Shown here: piece by piece, positions 13,779 to 21,037 of the stretch
How the letters are laid out: each line of letters opens with the position of its first letter
Numbering within the stretch: position 1 is the first letter of the stretch
Assembly (NCBI GenBank): GCA_036568625.1
Contig: DATCSF010000147.1
Coordinates: 1 to 21,037 of the forward strand
Direction: 5' to 3'
Origin: 66-474 sp036568625
Lineage (GTDB): Bacteria > Pseudomonadota > Gammaproteobacteria > Xanthomonadales > Rhodanobacteraceae
DNA: 21,037 bases
The notes under the pieces: model-generated
Databases searched by the model: none
Told to the model about the DNA's origin: nothing
What the model saw: the letters and a program-made list of their open reading frames with translations, nothing else
Made by a program: the position numbers and the translations under genes

Positions 13779-15209
13779 ATGACCCGTGTGCTCGAATTCG
13801 TTGTTGCCCTGATCATCGTTTTCATCCTGGCCGTGATCGTGGGTGTGTTTTTGCCCCGCCACGCGCACATCGAGCGCTCGATCGAGATCAGCCATAATCC
13901 GCAGCACATCTATGACGTCCTGAACAACTTCAGGCGCTTCGGGGATTACGCGGGCGGCGCGCTGCAGGCGCAGGACCCGCAGGTGAAATACTCGCTGTCG
14001 GGCCCGGCTTATGGCCCGGGCACGACCATCGCGTGGGCCGGCAATGACACCATCGGCGACGGCAAGCTGGTCAACAAGTCCGGCAACATCGACCTTGCCG
14101 GCAACAGCACGGTCACCTGGAATCTCACCAACGACTGGCGCGGCGACAACAAGACGTTCACCTTCACTGTCACCCCGAGCCACGGCCAGCGCGTCAGCAC
14201 CGTCACCTGGGGTTACGACGTCGACTACGGCTGGAACCTGGTCGACCGCTATTCGCAGTTGTGGATCCATGGCGACCCGGCCACGATGATCCAGTACGGG
14301 CTCGACGCGCTGCAGAACATGCTGGCGGCCATCCCGAACGTCGACTATGGCAAGCTCGAGCCCGGCCTGTACCGCACCAATGCCATGCCGGTACTGCTGG
14401 TCTCGACCAAGGCCACCCGCACGCTGGACGACATCGACTCGGCCAAGGCCGCTGCGCTGAAACAGATCGACGCCGCGATGGCCAAGCTGGGTGTCAAGGC
14501 AGCCGGCCCCACCACCACCATCACCACCGAGTGGGGCGATACCACCTACACCTTCGACCTGGCCGTACCGATCGACAGCACCACGCTCGCGATCGATGGC
14601 AAGCCCTACGACCTCACCAAGCTGCCGCCCCCGCCGACCGGTGCGGAACAGGCGGCCGCGCCGGCCACGTCGTCCACTGCGGCTTCGCCGTCCACCGCCG
14701 CGGGCGCATCCAGCGTGGGCAAGCCCGCTTCGGCTTCGACCTCGGGTGCGGCCGAGAATGGCCCTGTGCCGGGCAGCCTCGACAAGACAAACCAGTTGAT
14801 CGTCAACGCCAACGTGCGCGCGAGGATGATGCCGTCGCAGGAGGTGCTTGAAGCCACCTGGACCGGCGAAGCCGGCATCCCGTTGATGCGACTGGCGTTG
14901 AAGGCCTACGCCGGTACGCACGGCTACCAGTTCGACGAAAACGCCGATCGCTTGTACGACCAGTTGGCGTCCGCGCCTGGCGTGCCCGATTCCGACCAGG
15001 TCTACCGTGTGTTCCTGCCGGTGCAGAACGCTCCCGCGCAGACGCACGAGCAGATCAGTGGCCGCGCGAAGCCGCTGGAGGCGCTGGATCCGTCCATCTG
15101 GTCCGGCAACAATGCGCAATCCACGGAATCCAAGAAATCGGAAGCGGGCAACAAGAAACCGGAAGCGCGTAAGCGTCCGCAGCGCGCGAACAAACGCCAT
15201 CGGCGCTGA
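13779..15209 (+). CDS. Membrane-anchored SRPBCC protein with two GyrI-like modules
   Basis: It is 476 residues. The start at ATG 13779 follows a GGAGA site. One transmembrane anchor (about 6-26) and a stretch 'RHAHIERSIEISHNPQHIYD' open an SRPBCC (START-like, polyketide-cyclase family) domain (about 30-185), a fold with a deep hydrophobic ligand pocket. A region around 200-283 with 'TTEWGDTTYTFDLAVPI' resembles a GyrI-like effector-binding half. A low-complexity Ala/Ser/Pro/Thr linker (about 284-328) leads to a second GyrI-like region with 'VLEATWTGEAGIPLMRLAL' and 'VYRVFLPV'. The extreme C terminus is strongly basic (Lys/Arg-rich, about 25 residues). The domain calls are by eye. A small-molecule-binding role at the membrane is inferred; no catalytic residues are evident. 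Confidence 0.75.
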   Translation: MTRVLEFVVALIIVFILAVIVGVFLPRHAHIERSIEISHNPQHIYDVLNNFRRFGDYAGGALQAQDPQVKYSLSGPAYGPGTTIAWAGNDTIGDGKLVNKSGNIDLAGNSTVTWNLTNDWRGDNKTFTFTVTPSHGQRVSTVTWGYDVDYGWNLVDRYSQLWIHGDPATMIQYGLDALQNMLAAIPNVDYGKLEPGLYRTNAMPVLLVSTKATRTLDDIDSAKAAALKQIDAAMAKLGVKAAGPTTTITTEWGDTTYTFDLAVPIDSTTLAIDGKPYDLTKLPPPPTGAEQAAAPATSSTAASPSTAAGASSVGKPASASTSGAAENGPVPGSLDKTNQLIVNANVRARMMPSQEVLEATWTGEAGIPLMRLALKAYAGTHGYQFDENADRLYDQLASAPGVPDSDQVYRVFLPVQNAPAQTHEQISGRAKPLEALDPSIWSGNNAQSTESKKSEAGNKKPEARKRPQRANKRHRR

Positions 15210-15224
15210 TGGCGCAAGGTTGAA

Positions 15225-15253
15225 CAAAAGGCCCGCCAAGTGCGGGCCTTTTG
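15225..15253 (+). terminator. Rho-independent terminator after the SRPBCC gene
   Basis: A strong stem, CAAAAGGCCCGC/GCGGGCCTTTTG, 15 nt after the stop codon. The T-rich 3' arm gives termination on the plus strand; the complementary A-rich arm makes it potentially bidirectional. The gap from here to 15464 contains no credible gene. Confidence 0.85.
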
Positions 15254-15464
15254 TTGGCTTGTCGGTTTCGGCAGCCGATCGAGCCCGGGGCGGGCTCTGG
15301 GCGCAGCCCCGACGGACCGGAGAAGTCGAGGGCGCGCTTCGACGCGCGTGTCGCACTCAACGCGAATGGCACGCATCGAACGCGCACGGTTGCCGGCGGC
15401 GACGCGAAGATTGTCCGGCGCTCCCTGCTAGAGTTTGTGCACGCACTCGCGCGATTCTTTGGCG

Positions 15465-16409
15465 ATGATTGAAACCGAACACCTCGGCAAACGCTACGGC
15501 AAGGTCGACGCCGTGGCCGACCTGAACCTCAAGGTGTCGCCCGGGCAGGTGCTGGCGCTGCTGGGTCCCAACGGCGCGGGCAAGACCACCACGATGCGCA
15601 TGATCGCTGGCTTCCTGATGCCGGGCTCCGGCAGGGCGCGCGTGTGCGGACACGATGTCGTCCGCGAACCGCTCGAGGCTCGCCGCGCGCTGGGTTATCT
15701 GCCGGAAGGCGCGCCGAGCTACGGCGAGCTTTCGGTGTCGGAATTCCTGGCGTTCGCGTCGCGCGTCCGCGGTCTCGCCGGGATCGCCGGACGCCGTCGG
15801 CTCGACGAGATGATCGAGCGCCTGCAGTTGCAGGCGGTGCTCGCGCAAACCATCGAAACGCTTTCCAAGGGTTACCGTCGGCGCGTGTGCCTGGCCCAGG
15901 CTTTGCTGCACGACCCGCCGGCGCTGATCCTGGACGAGCCCACCGACGGGCTCGATCCCAACCAGCAGCGCGAGGTGCACGCGCTGATTCGCGGCATGGC
16001 GCGCGGTCGCGCGATCATCGTTTCCACCCACACGCTGGGCGAGGTGCGCGCGGCGTGCAATCGCGTCGCGATCCTGGCGGGCGGGCGATTGCGCATCGAA
16101 GGCACGCCCGCGGAACTGGAGCGCCAATCGCGCTATCACCACGCGGTCAGCTTTCGCGCGCCTGCCAGTGCGCTTGCGCGGGAGTTGCTGGGACGATTGC
16201 CGGAAGTGGACGCGGTGGAAGTCGATCCGGTGGACAGCCGCGTCACCGTGTTTCCGCGCGACGGCCAGGAGATTTTCCACGCGGTGGTGAAACTGCTCGA
16301 TGAGCAACGCGTGCGCGTGGACGAGTTGCAGCTCGAACGCGGCCGCCTGGAGGACGTGTTCCGGCAAGTGACTGCGGACGACGTCGCCGACGCGGCGATG
16401 GCGGCATGA
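15465..16409 (+). CDS. ABC transporter ATP-binding protein (GldA-like)
   Basis: It is 314 residues from ATG 15465; an upstream TTG (15435) would add ten residues. The nucleotide-binding domain has Walker A 'GPNGAGKTT' (34-42), signature 'LSKGYRRR' (133-140; the usual SGG is replaced by SKG as in GldA and CcmA-like ATPases), Walker B 'ALILDEPTDGLDP' (153-165) and the H-loop 'STHT' (near 186). A C-terminal extension of about 100 residues is typical of exporters of the ABC-2 type. The stop overlaps the permease start (ATGA). The proteins of this operon parallel GldA-GldF-GldG of Bacteroidetes in order, but the role in gammaproteobacteria is unknown. Confidence 0.9.
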   Translation: MIETEHLGKRYGKVDAVADLNLKVSPGQVLALLGPNGAGKTTTMRMIAGFLMPGSGRARVCGHDVVREPLEARRALGYLPEGAPSYGELSVSEFLAFASRVRGLAGIAGRRRLDEMIERLQLQAVLAQTIETLSKGYRRRVCLAQALLHDPPALILDEPTDGLDPNQQREVHALIRGMARGRAIIVSTHTLGEVRAACNRVAILAGGRLRIEGTPAELERQSRYHHAVSFRAPASALARELLGRLPEVDAVEVDPVDSRVTVFPRDGQEIFHAVVKLLDEQRVRVDELQLERGRLEDVFRQVTADDVADAAMAA

Positions 16410-17176
16410 GCGCACGCATCGAACTCGCCGATGAATTGCGGGGCATGGCGTTTCGCGGCGTGCTCCTGCGCGAATTGCGCGGCTACCTTATCACCCCGGT
16501 CGCATGGCTGTTCAGCGTGATCTTCCTGCTGTTCGCGGGCGCGTTCACGTTCTACCTCGGCGCGTTCTTCGAGCGCGGTCAGGCCGACCTTGATCCGTTT
16601 TTCCAGTTCCATCCCTGGCTGTACCTGGTGCTGGTGCCGGCGCTGGCGATGCGGCTGTGGGCCGAGGAGCGTCGCAGCGGTACGCTGGAATTGCTGATGA
16701 CGCTGCCGATACGCCCGTGGCAGGCGGTGCTCGCGAAATTCCTGGCGGCGTGGCTGTACATCGGCTGCGCGCTGGCGCTGACTTTTCCGATGTGGCTGAC
16801 GGTCAATTACCTGGGCCAGCCCGACAACGGCGTGGTCCTGGCCAGCTACATCGGCAGCTTCCTGCTGGCCGGCGCGTTTCTTGCGATCAGCGAATGCCTG
16901 TCGGTACTGACACGCAGCCAGATCATCGCGTTCATCGTCGCGCTCGCCGTGTGTTTTTTGTTTCTGCTGGCGGGCGATCCGCTGGTTCAACAGCCGCTGC
17001 TGGCGCTGGGTTCGGAACGCGTGGCCGGTGCCCTGGCGGATTTGAGCCTGCTGGCGCACTTCCAGGCGATCGCGCGCGGCGTGCTCGATTTCGGCGACGT
17101 CGCGTATTTCCTGCTGACCATCGTGTTCTGGCTGGCGGCCAATGCGTTGATCCTCGATGCGAGGCGCGGCGGATGA
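16406..17176 (+). CDS. ABC-2 type permease (GldF-like)
   Basis: It is 256 residues with about six transmembrane segments. It resembles ABC-2 permeases of the NosY/GldF type, in the N-terminal 'LLRELRGYLITPVAWLF' and the 'EERRSGTLELLMTLPI' motif after TM2, which is characteristic of this class. The start at ATG 16406 overlaps the ATPase stop and its own TGA overlaps the next ATG (17173), so the three genes are translationally coupled. The substrate is unknown. Confidence 0.9.
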   Translation: MSARIELADELRGMAFRGVLLRELRGYLITPVAWLFSVIFLLFAGAFTFYLGAFFERGQADLDPFFQFHPWLYLVLVPALAMRLWAEERRSGTLELLMTLPIRPWQAVLAKFLAAWLYIGCALALTFPMWLTVNYLGQPDNGVVLASYIGSFLLAGAFLAISECLSVLTRSQIIAFIVALAVCFLFLLAGDPLVQQPLLALGSERVAGALADLSLLAHFQAIARGVLDFGDVAYFLLTIVFWLAANALILDARRGG

Positions 17177-18990
17177 GACTGCGCGGGCTGCTGCATCGTT
17201 ACTTGTGGCTGGTGCTGCCGGTGCTGGCGGCGTTGTACGTGTTGCTGGTGCTGGGCGCATCTCGCTGGCTGGGCACTGCGCGCATCGACCTCACCCGCGA
17301 TCATCTCTACACGCTCTCGCCCGGCACGCGCGACATCGTCGATCATCTCGAGCAGCCGCTGGAACTCACGTTGTATTTTTCCGACCGCGCCAGCCACAAC
17401 CTGCCGCAATTGCGCGCGTATCACCAGCGCGTGGTGAGCATGCTGCAGGAAGTGGTACGGCATTCGCACGGCCGTGTGCACTTGTCCCAGATCGACCCGT
17501 TGCCGTTTTCAGAAGACGAGGATCGCGCGACCGCGGCAGGTCTGACGTCGGTACGCGGCGAGGGCACGGGCGAAGCGATCTTCTTTGGATTGGCGGGGCG
17601 CAACGAAAACAGCGGGCGCAGCGCAGCGATACCATTTTTCCTGTTCGCGAAAGAGCGCTTCCTCGAATACGACGTCGCGAAAGTGCTGTACGAACTGAGC
17701 ACCACGCGCAGGCCGCGCGTCGCGATCTACAGCGGATTGCCGATCTGGGGCGATACCGACGCGGACGGCAATGCGACACCCGCGTGGACGGTGCTGCAGC
17801 AGGTGCAGCCGTTGTTCGATGTGCAGCGACTGGACACGGCCTCGCTGGCGGCGATCGGCTCCGGCATCGATGTGCTGGTGCTGATCCAACCGACCGGGCT
17901 GTCCGAAGACGACGTGAAAGCGGTCGATCGCTATGTCCGGCAGGGCGGACATTTGCTGGCGTTCGTGGATCCCGATGCCGAAGTCGATGGCGACCAGCCT
18001 TCCGATCTGCCGAGATTGTTCCATGCATGGGGCGTCGCGTTCGATCCGCAACGCGTGCTGCTGGATCGTTCGCGCGCGCTGAAGGTGCAGTCGCCGGGCA
18101 GCAATGCACAGGTCTACGATCCGGCGGTGCTCGGCCTGGCCGGCGATGATTTCAATCGCCGTGACCCGGTCACGGCGGTACTCAGCATCATCGACGTGTC
18201 ATCGAGCGGCTATTTCCGGTTGTTGCCGCAGGCAGCGGTGCGGCTCGATCCGTTGATCCAGAGCACCACCGACGCGATGGCCGTGCCCGCCGAACGAGTG
18301 CGCGAGGCGCTCGACCCGTCCACGCTGTACGAGGCGTACAGGCCCGACGGCGAGCATTACGCGATTGCGGTGCGGTTGCGCGGCGAGTTGGCTCCGGCGT
18401 TTACGCCAGATGCGTCGACCGCAACCGGGGCGCGCAAACCGGAAGTAATCCTGGTCGGCGACACCGATCTCTTGTCCGACCGCTTGTGGGTGCAGGCAAG
18501 CCCGTCGCTCGGCCAGGCCTTGATGAGTCCGTTCGCCAACAATGGCGACTTCTTCGTCAATGCGATCGACGATCTCGCCGGCCCGTCCGACCTGATCGCG
18601 ATCCGCGGGCGCGCCGTCACCGAACGCAAGTTCACCCGCGTCGACGCGCTGCGCCGGCAGGCCGACGAGAAGTTCAAAGCCAAGCAGCTTCAGTTGCAGG
18701 CCGAATTGAACGACACCGAGCAGCATCTGGCCAAGCTGAAGCAGGCTGCGCACGGCCGCAACCGCACGGCCGCGCAGAAGGCCGCGGTCGAGCAGTTCAT
18801 GCAGCGCAAGCTGGCCATCCGCAGCGAGTTGCGCGCGGTGCAGCGCAGCCTCGACGCGGACATCGAGCGGCTGTCGATGCTGTTGAAATTCATCGACATC
18901 CTGCTGGTGCCGATTCTGGTGGCACTGGCGGGATTGATGTACGGCGCGTGGCGTACGCGCAGGCGGCGTGCGGGTGGAGAGTGGCGGTGA
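17173..18990 (+). CDS. GldG-like ABC transporter auxiliary protein
   Basis: It is 605 residues from ATG 17173 (ATGA overlap). A membrane anchor lies at 10-30 and another near 572-592. The large part between is predicted outside the membrane: 'LTRDHLYTLSPGTRDIVDHL' and 'LYFSDRA' match the GldG/ABC_transp_aux family, followed by a ThuA/Rossmann-like part ('PRVAIYSGLPIWGD', 'VDRYVRQGGHLLAFVDPDAE'). A charged coiled coil (about 505-565) precedes the second anchor. The protein is assumed to act with the ATPase and permease in an export complex. Confidence 0.88.
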   Translation: MRLRGLLHRYLWLVLPVLAALYVLLVLGASRWLGTARIDLTRDHLYTLSPGTRDIVDHLEQPLELTLYFSDRASHNLPQLRAYHQRVVSMLQEVVRHSHGRVHLSQIDPLPFSEDEDRATAAGLTSVRGEGTGEAIFFGLAGRNENSGRSAAIPFFLFAKERFLEYDVAKVLYELSTTRRPRVAIYSGLPIWGDTDADGNATPAWTVLQQVQPLFDVQRLDTASLAAIGSGIDVLVLIQPTGLSEDDVKAVDRYVRQGGHLLAFVDPDAEVDGDQPSDLPRLFHAWGVAFDPQRVLLDRSRALKVQSPGSNAQVYDPAVLGLAGDDFNRRDPVTAVLSIIDVSSSGYFRLLPQAAVRLDPLIQSTTDAMAVPAERVREALDPSTLYEAYRPDGEHYAIAVRLRGELAPAFTPDASTATGARKPEVILVGDTDLLSDRLWVQASPSLGQALMSPFANNGDFFVNAIDDLAGPSDLIAIRGRAVTERKFTRVDALRRQADEKFKAKQLQLQAELNDTEQHLAKLKQAAHGRNRTAAQKAAVEQFMQRKLAIRSELRAVQRSLDADIERLSMLLKFIDILLVPILVALAGLMYGAWRTRRRRAGGEWR

Positions 18991-19385
18991 GTGCCTTGGG
19001 CGAAAACATTTCAAAGCGCTTGCGCTGGCCCGCCGTGGCTGCGGGCGTTGCGGGCGCGAGCGCCGTGTTGATGGGTGCGTGGGGCGCCCACGCGCTGCAC
19101 GGCACGCTTGCCGCGCCGATGCTCGAAGTGTGGCAGACCGCGGTGCGCTTCCAGTTCTGGCATGCATTGGCGCTCGCATTGTGCGCGATGCTGGCGCCGC
19201 GCTCGCACGCCGCGTATCTTGGCGCGATCCTGTTCGCGCTCGGCACCGTGCTGTTCTGCGGCAGCCTGTATGCACTCGCACTGGGCGCGCCGCGTGCGAT
19301 CGGCACCATCACACCGCTGGGTGGCCTGGTGTTCGTGGGGGGCTGGATTGCATTGGCGGTGGCGCTGTATCGACAGCAATCTTGA
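18987..19385 (+). CDS. DUF423 family membrane protein
   Basis: It is 132 residues from GTG 18987, which overlaps the TGA of the GldG-like gene (GTGA). It has four transmembrane segments, with 'GAWGAHALH' at the end of TM1 and 'FWHALALALCA' and 'PLGGLVFVGGWIALA' as in DUF423 (YgdD-like) proteins. No function is established for this family. The start overlap places it in the same operon as the ABC genes. Confidence 0.85.
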   Translation: MSALGENISKRLRWPAVAAGVAGASAVLMGAWGAHALHGTLAAPMLEVWQTAVRFQFWHALALALCAMLAPRSHAAYLGAILFALGTVLFCGSLYALALGAPRAIGTITPLGGLVFVGGWIALAVALYRQQS

Positions 19386-19395
19386 GGATCATCCG

Positions 19396-20082
19396 GTGAA
19401 GAACAATGTGATCGCCCGCGGCTTCGACATGCTGGCCGCTGTCGCCCACCTCGAAAAGCGCGACCGCAAACTGGCGACGTGGATGCGCCGGATCGGACCG
19501 CTGGAGCGCGATTTCACCGAGCGCTTCGATCCCGTCGATGCGCTGGCGCATTCCATCCTGTACCAGCAATTGTCCGGCAAGGCCGCGGCAACCATCGCGG
19601 GCAGGGTGGAGGCACTGATGCCGCGCGGGCGGCGGATCACCGCGCGCGGCCTGGACGCGGTCGACGACGCGGCTCTGCGCGCCGCGGGCGTGTCGCGCAA
19701 CAAGATCGCGGCTCTGCGTGACCTCGCCGCGAAATCGCACGAGGGCGTCGTGCCGAAGCCGGCGCAACTCGCGCGGATGCCGGATCAGGACCTGATCGAC
19801 CATTTGGTCCAGGTGCGCGGCATCGGGCGCTGGACGGTCGAGATGCTGCTGATGTTCCGCCTGGGCCGCCCCGACGTGCTGCCGGTGCACGACCTTGGCA
19901 TCCGCAAGGGCGCCCAAATCGTGCATCGTTTTCCGGAATTGCCGGCGCCGCTCGTGCTCGCCGAATTCGGCGAGCGCTGGGGACCTTACCGCACGCTGGC
20001 CAGCTTCTACCTTTGGCGCGTCGTGGAAGCCGCCAATCCGCCCAAGTCGAGCGCGAAGCCGGTGAAGCGTTCGCAGGACTGA
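19396..20082 (+). CDS. DNA-3-methyladenine glycosylase, AlkA/HhH-GPD type
   Basis: It is 228 residues. The GTG start at 19396 has GAGG 5 nt upstream; it is 10 nt after the DUF423 stop. Such enzymes remove alkylated bases (3-methyladenine and others) to begin base-excision repair. The HhH-GPD fold is indicated by 'SILYQQLSGKAAATIAGR' (53-70), the hairpin 'VRGIGRWTVEMLL' (140-152) and the catalytic Asp166 in 'PVHDLGIRKG'. The N-terminal TBP-like domain of E. coli AlkA is missing, as in many short bacterial enzymes. It is probably read from the ABC operon transcript and converges with the VanY-like gene, 7 nt away. Confidence 0.92.
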   Translation: MKNNVIARGFDMLAAVAHLEKRDRKLATWMRRIGPLERDFTERFDPVDALAHSILYQQLSGKAAATIAGRVEALMPRGRRITARGLDAVDDAALRAAGVSRNKIAALRDLAAKSHEGVVPKPAQLARMPDQDLIDHLVQVRGIGRWTVEMLLMFRLGRPDVLPVHDLGIRKGAQIVHRFPELPAPLVLAEFGERWGPYRTLASFYLWRVVEAANPPKSSAKPVKRSQD

Positions 20083-20089
20083 TTCGATT

Positions 20090-20677
20090 TCAAGTCGACG
20101 GCGAGACCACCCGCGCGCGCCAGCACCAATGCCACGGCTCGTATGCAATCCCGTGGCGATTGCCGCGCGGATAGGAGAGGGCGAAGCCGAAGCGCGAGGC
20201 ATTTCGCTGCAGCCACGCGAACGCCGGCGAACGTTCGAACGTCTCCTCGAGTGCATCGAAGCCGGGTGCGGTGAAATCCACGCAGCGCCCGGTATGGTGC
20301 TCGCTGTAACCGGGCGCTGCGCTGACGCGCAGGATTTCATCCATGGTGAATCCGCGTGCGTGTTTGCGTTCCACGATGCCAAGCTGGTATTCGATGGAAC
20401 GGAAGGCGGACACGATCTGCAATTCGGTGCCGTCGTGCGTGGCGGCCGCACGCATGCGTGCGAGCGCGCGAGCCGCACGCGGTTGCAGCCATTGCACGCG
20501 ACCGTGGATGTCGGTTCCGATTGGAACGAGTCGTCGCGGTTCGCGTTGCAGGCGCAGGCCTCGTGCACGCCCGTGATCGCGCGGCACGCCCAGTGCGAAT
20601 GCGCGCTCCAGCAATGCACGACGCTCGGCGGCATCACGGGAGCGCCGCGGTGGGTTCGCGACCGCGGATTCAGTCAC
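20090..20677 (-). CDS. D-alanyl-D-alanine carboxypeptidase, VanY-like (peptidase M15)
   Basis: It is 195 residues from GTG 20677. The frame is open further upstream, but that part would overlap the preceding gene. Such zinc peptidases remove the terminal D-Ala of peptidoglycan stem peptides. Motifs are 'SAFRSIEYQ', the zinc-binding 'SEHHTGRCVDF' (SxHxxGxxxD) and 'EPWHW'. No signal peptide is visible with this start, which is odd for a wall enzyme; a cytoplasmic role or a longer start is possible. Its GTG overlaps the end of the upstream gene by 8 nt (GTGACTGA). Confidence 0.85.
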   Translation of the reverse strand: MTESAVANPPRRSRDAAERRALLERAFALGVPRDHGRARGLRLQREPRRLVPIGTDIHGRVQWLQPRAARALARMRAAATHDGTELQIVSAFRSIEYQLGIVERKHARGFTMDEILRVSAAPGYSEHHTGRCVDFTAPGFDALEETFERSPAFAWLQRNASRFGFALSYPRGNRHGIAYEPWHWCWRARVVSPST

Positions 20678-21037
20678 TGGACGCCGGTGCCGAAGCCGGT
20701 GAAGCGGCGCCGCGGCGCAGGAAGAATCCCGCGATCTTGCCGTCCCCGTCGCAGGCAACCTGCGCGTCGAGGTCGCCTTTTTCGAAGTGCAGCGATCGGG
20801 TGATGATGACGCGGCCCCGGTACAACATGTTCTGCGGCATGCCGAGCGTCTGCAATTTGCCCATCTGGCTTTCGACGTGTTCCCAGACCGCCGTGAGCTT
20901 GTCGGCGCCGAGGTTGGCCTTCATGGTCGCGTCGAAGTCCGAGGTCGCGCCTTTGGCATCGCCTTTTTCGAGGGTGTCGACCATGATCGCGGCGGCGTTG
21001 CTGCACGCCTCGATGCGCGCGGCGCCGGCGGCGCCGG
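20670..21037 (-). CDS. DUF3887-type protein, 5' end outside window
   Basis: The visible part (121 residues, no start) reads from the right window edge to TGA 20670-20672. 'ATSDFDATMKANLGADKLTAVW' (in two parts) and 'GKLQTLG' with later beta strands 'IITRSLHFEKGDLDAQVACD' fit DUF3887, an NTF2-like fold found in secreted proteins, where it often precedes a hydrolase. The ATG at 20984 is internal: the upstream 'IEACSNAAAI' is in frame and looks like part of the domain. The end of the visible domain is followed by a short Ala/Ser tail. It overlaps the M15 peptidase gene. Confidence 0.75.
   Translation of the reverse strand, partial: GAAGAARIEACSNAAAIMVDTLEKGDAKGATSDFDATMKANLGADKLTAVWEHVESQMGKLQTLGMPQNMLYRGRVIITRSLHFEKGDLDAQVACDGDGKIAGFFLRRGAASPASAPASSD

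Noticed and set aside
13554..15356. A 600-codon open frame on the minus strand
   Set aside because: Antisense to the SRPBCC gene, which has signal-anchor, domain structure and terminator; the long frame reflects high GC.
16657..17172. Extension of the GldG-like frame 5' of 17173
   Set aside because: It overlaps the permease gene out of frame; ATG 17173 has the ATGA overlap and starts the membrane anchor.

Overview
The window looks like a chromosomal segment of a GC-rich gammaproteobacterium. A member of the Lysobacterales (Xanthomonadales), perhaps Rhodanobacteraceae, fits best. This placement is an inference from base composition, REP-type repeats of the 'CGTCATTCCGG' kind, a GNAT gene joined to minCDE, and the style of the proteins. 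I saw no tRNA, rRNA, CRISPR array, transposase or phage gene.

Layout. Positions 1-4000 are the least ordinary part. They hold the 3' end of an unknown gene, a truncated exported-protein remnant, and three dispersed copies of a small secreted-protein unit (near 430-895, 2821-3347 and 3395-3961). Each unit has a related 5' leader, a signal peptide beginning MKLR, and its own terminator. The first copy is frameshifted at a run of six C. Between copies 1 and 2 lies a minus-strand TPR-protein gene, itself broken by what looks like one extra GC dinucleotide, and a patch of strong palindromes. Positions 3976-6341 (minus) carry an MFS transporter translationally coupled to a cyclopropane fatty acid synthase. 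Positions 6456-7374 (minus) form a fluoride-defence unit: promoter, fluoride riboswitch, crcB/fluC and a DUF190 gene. Positions 7400-8450 are rich in REP elements and short repeats around a small HExxH protein.

Positions 8452-11013 (minus) are the cell-division site-selection operon, GNAT-minC-minD-minE, with the acetyltransferase overlapping minC by 4 nt. Divergent from it are a DesK/NarL-type membrane histidine kinase (possibly leaderless, GTG start) and, 330 nt later, its likely NarL/LuxR-type response regulator. After another REP palindrome comes a membrane-anchored SRPBCC protein with two GyrI-like modules and its own terminator. Positions 15465-20082 (plus) form a tightly overlapped run: ABC ATPase, ABC permease, GldG-like auxiliary protein, DUF423 membrane protein and an AlkA-type DNA glycosylase. 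Converging on it from the right are a DUF3887-type gene (cut by the window end) and a VanY-like M15 peptidase that overlaps it by 8 nt.

Most modules are known families. The best candidates for something undescribed are the three-copy secreted-protein unit with its conserved leader hairpin, the GNAT-min coupling, and the SRPBCC/GyrI fusion.
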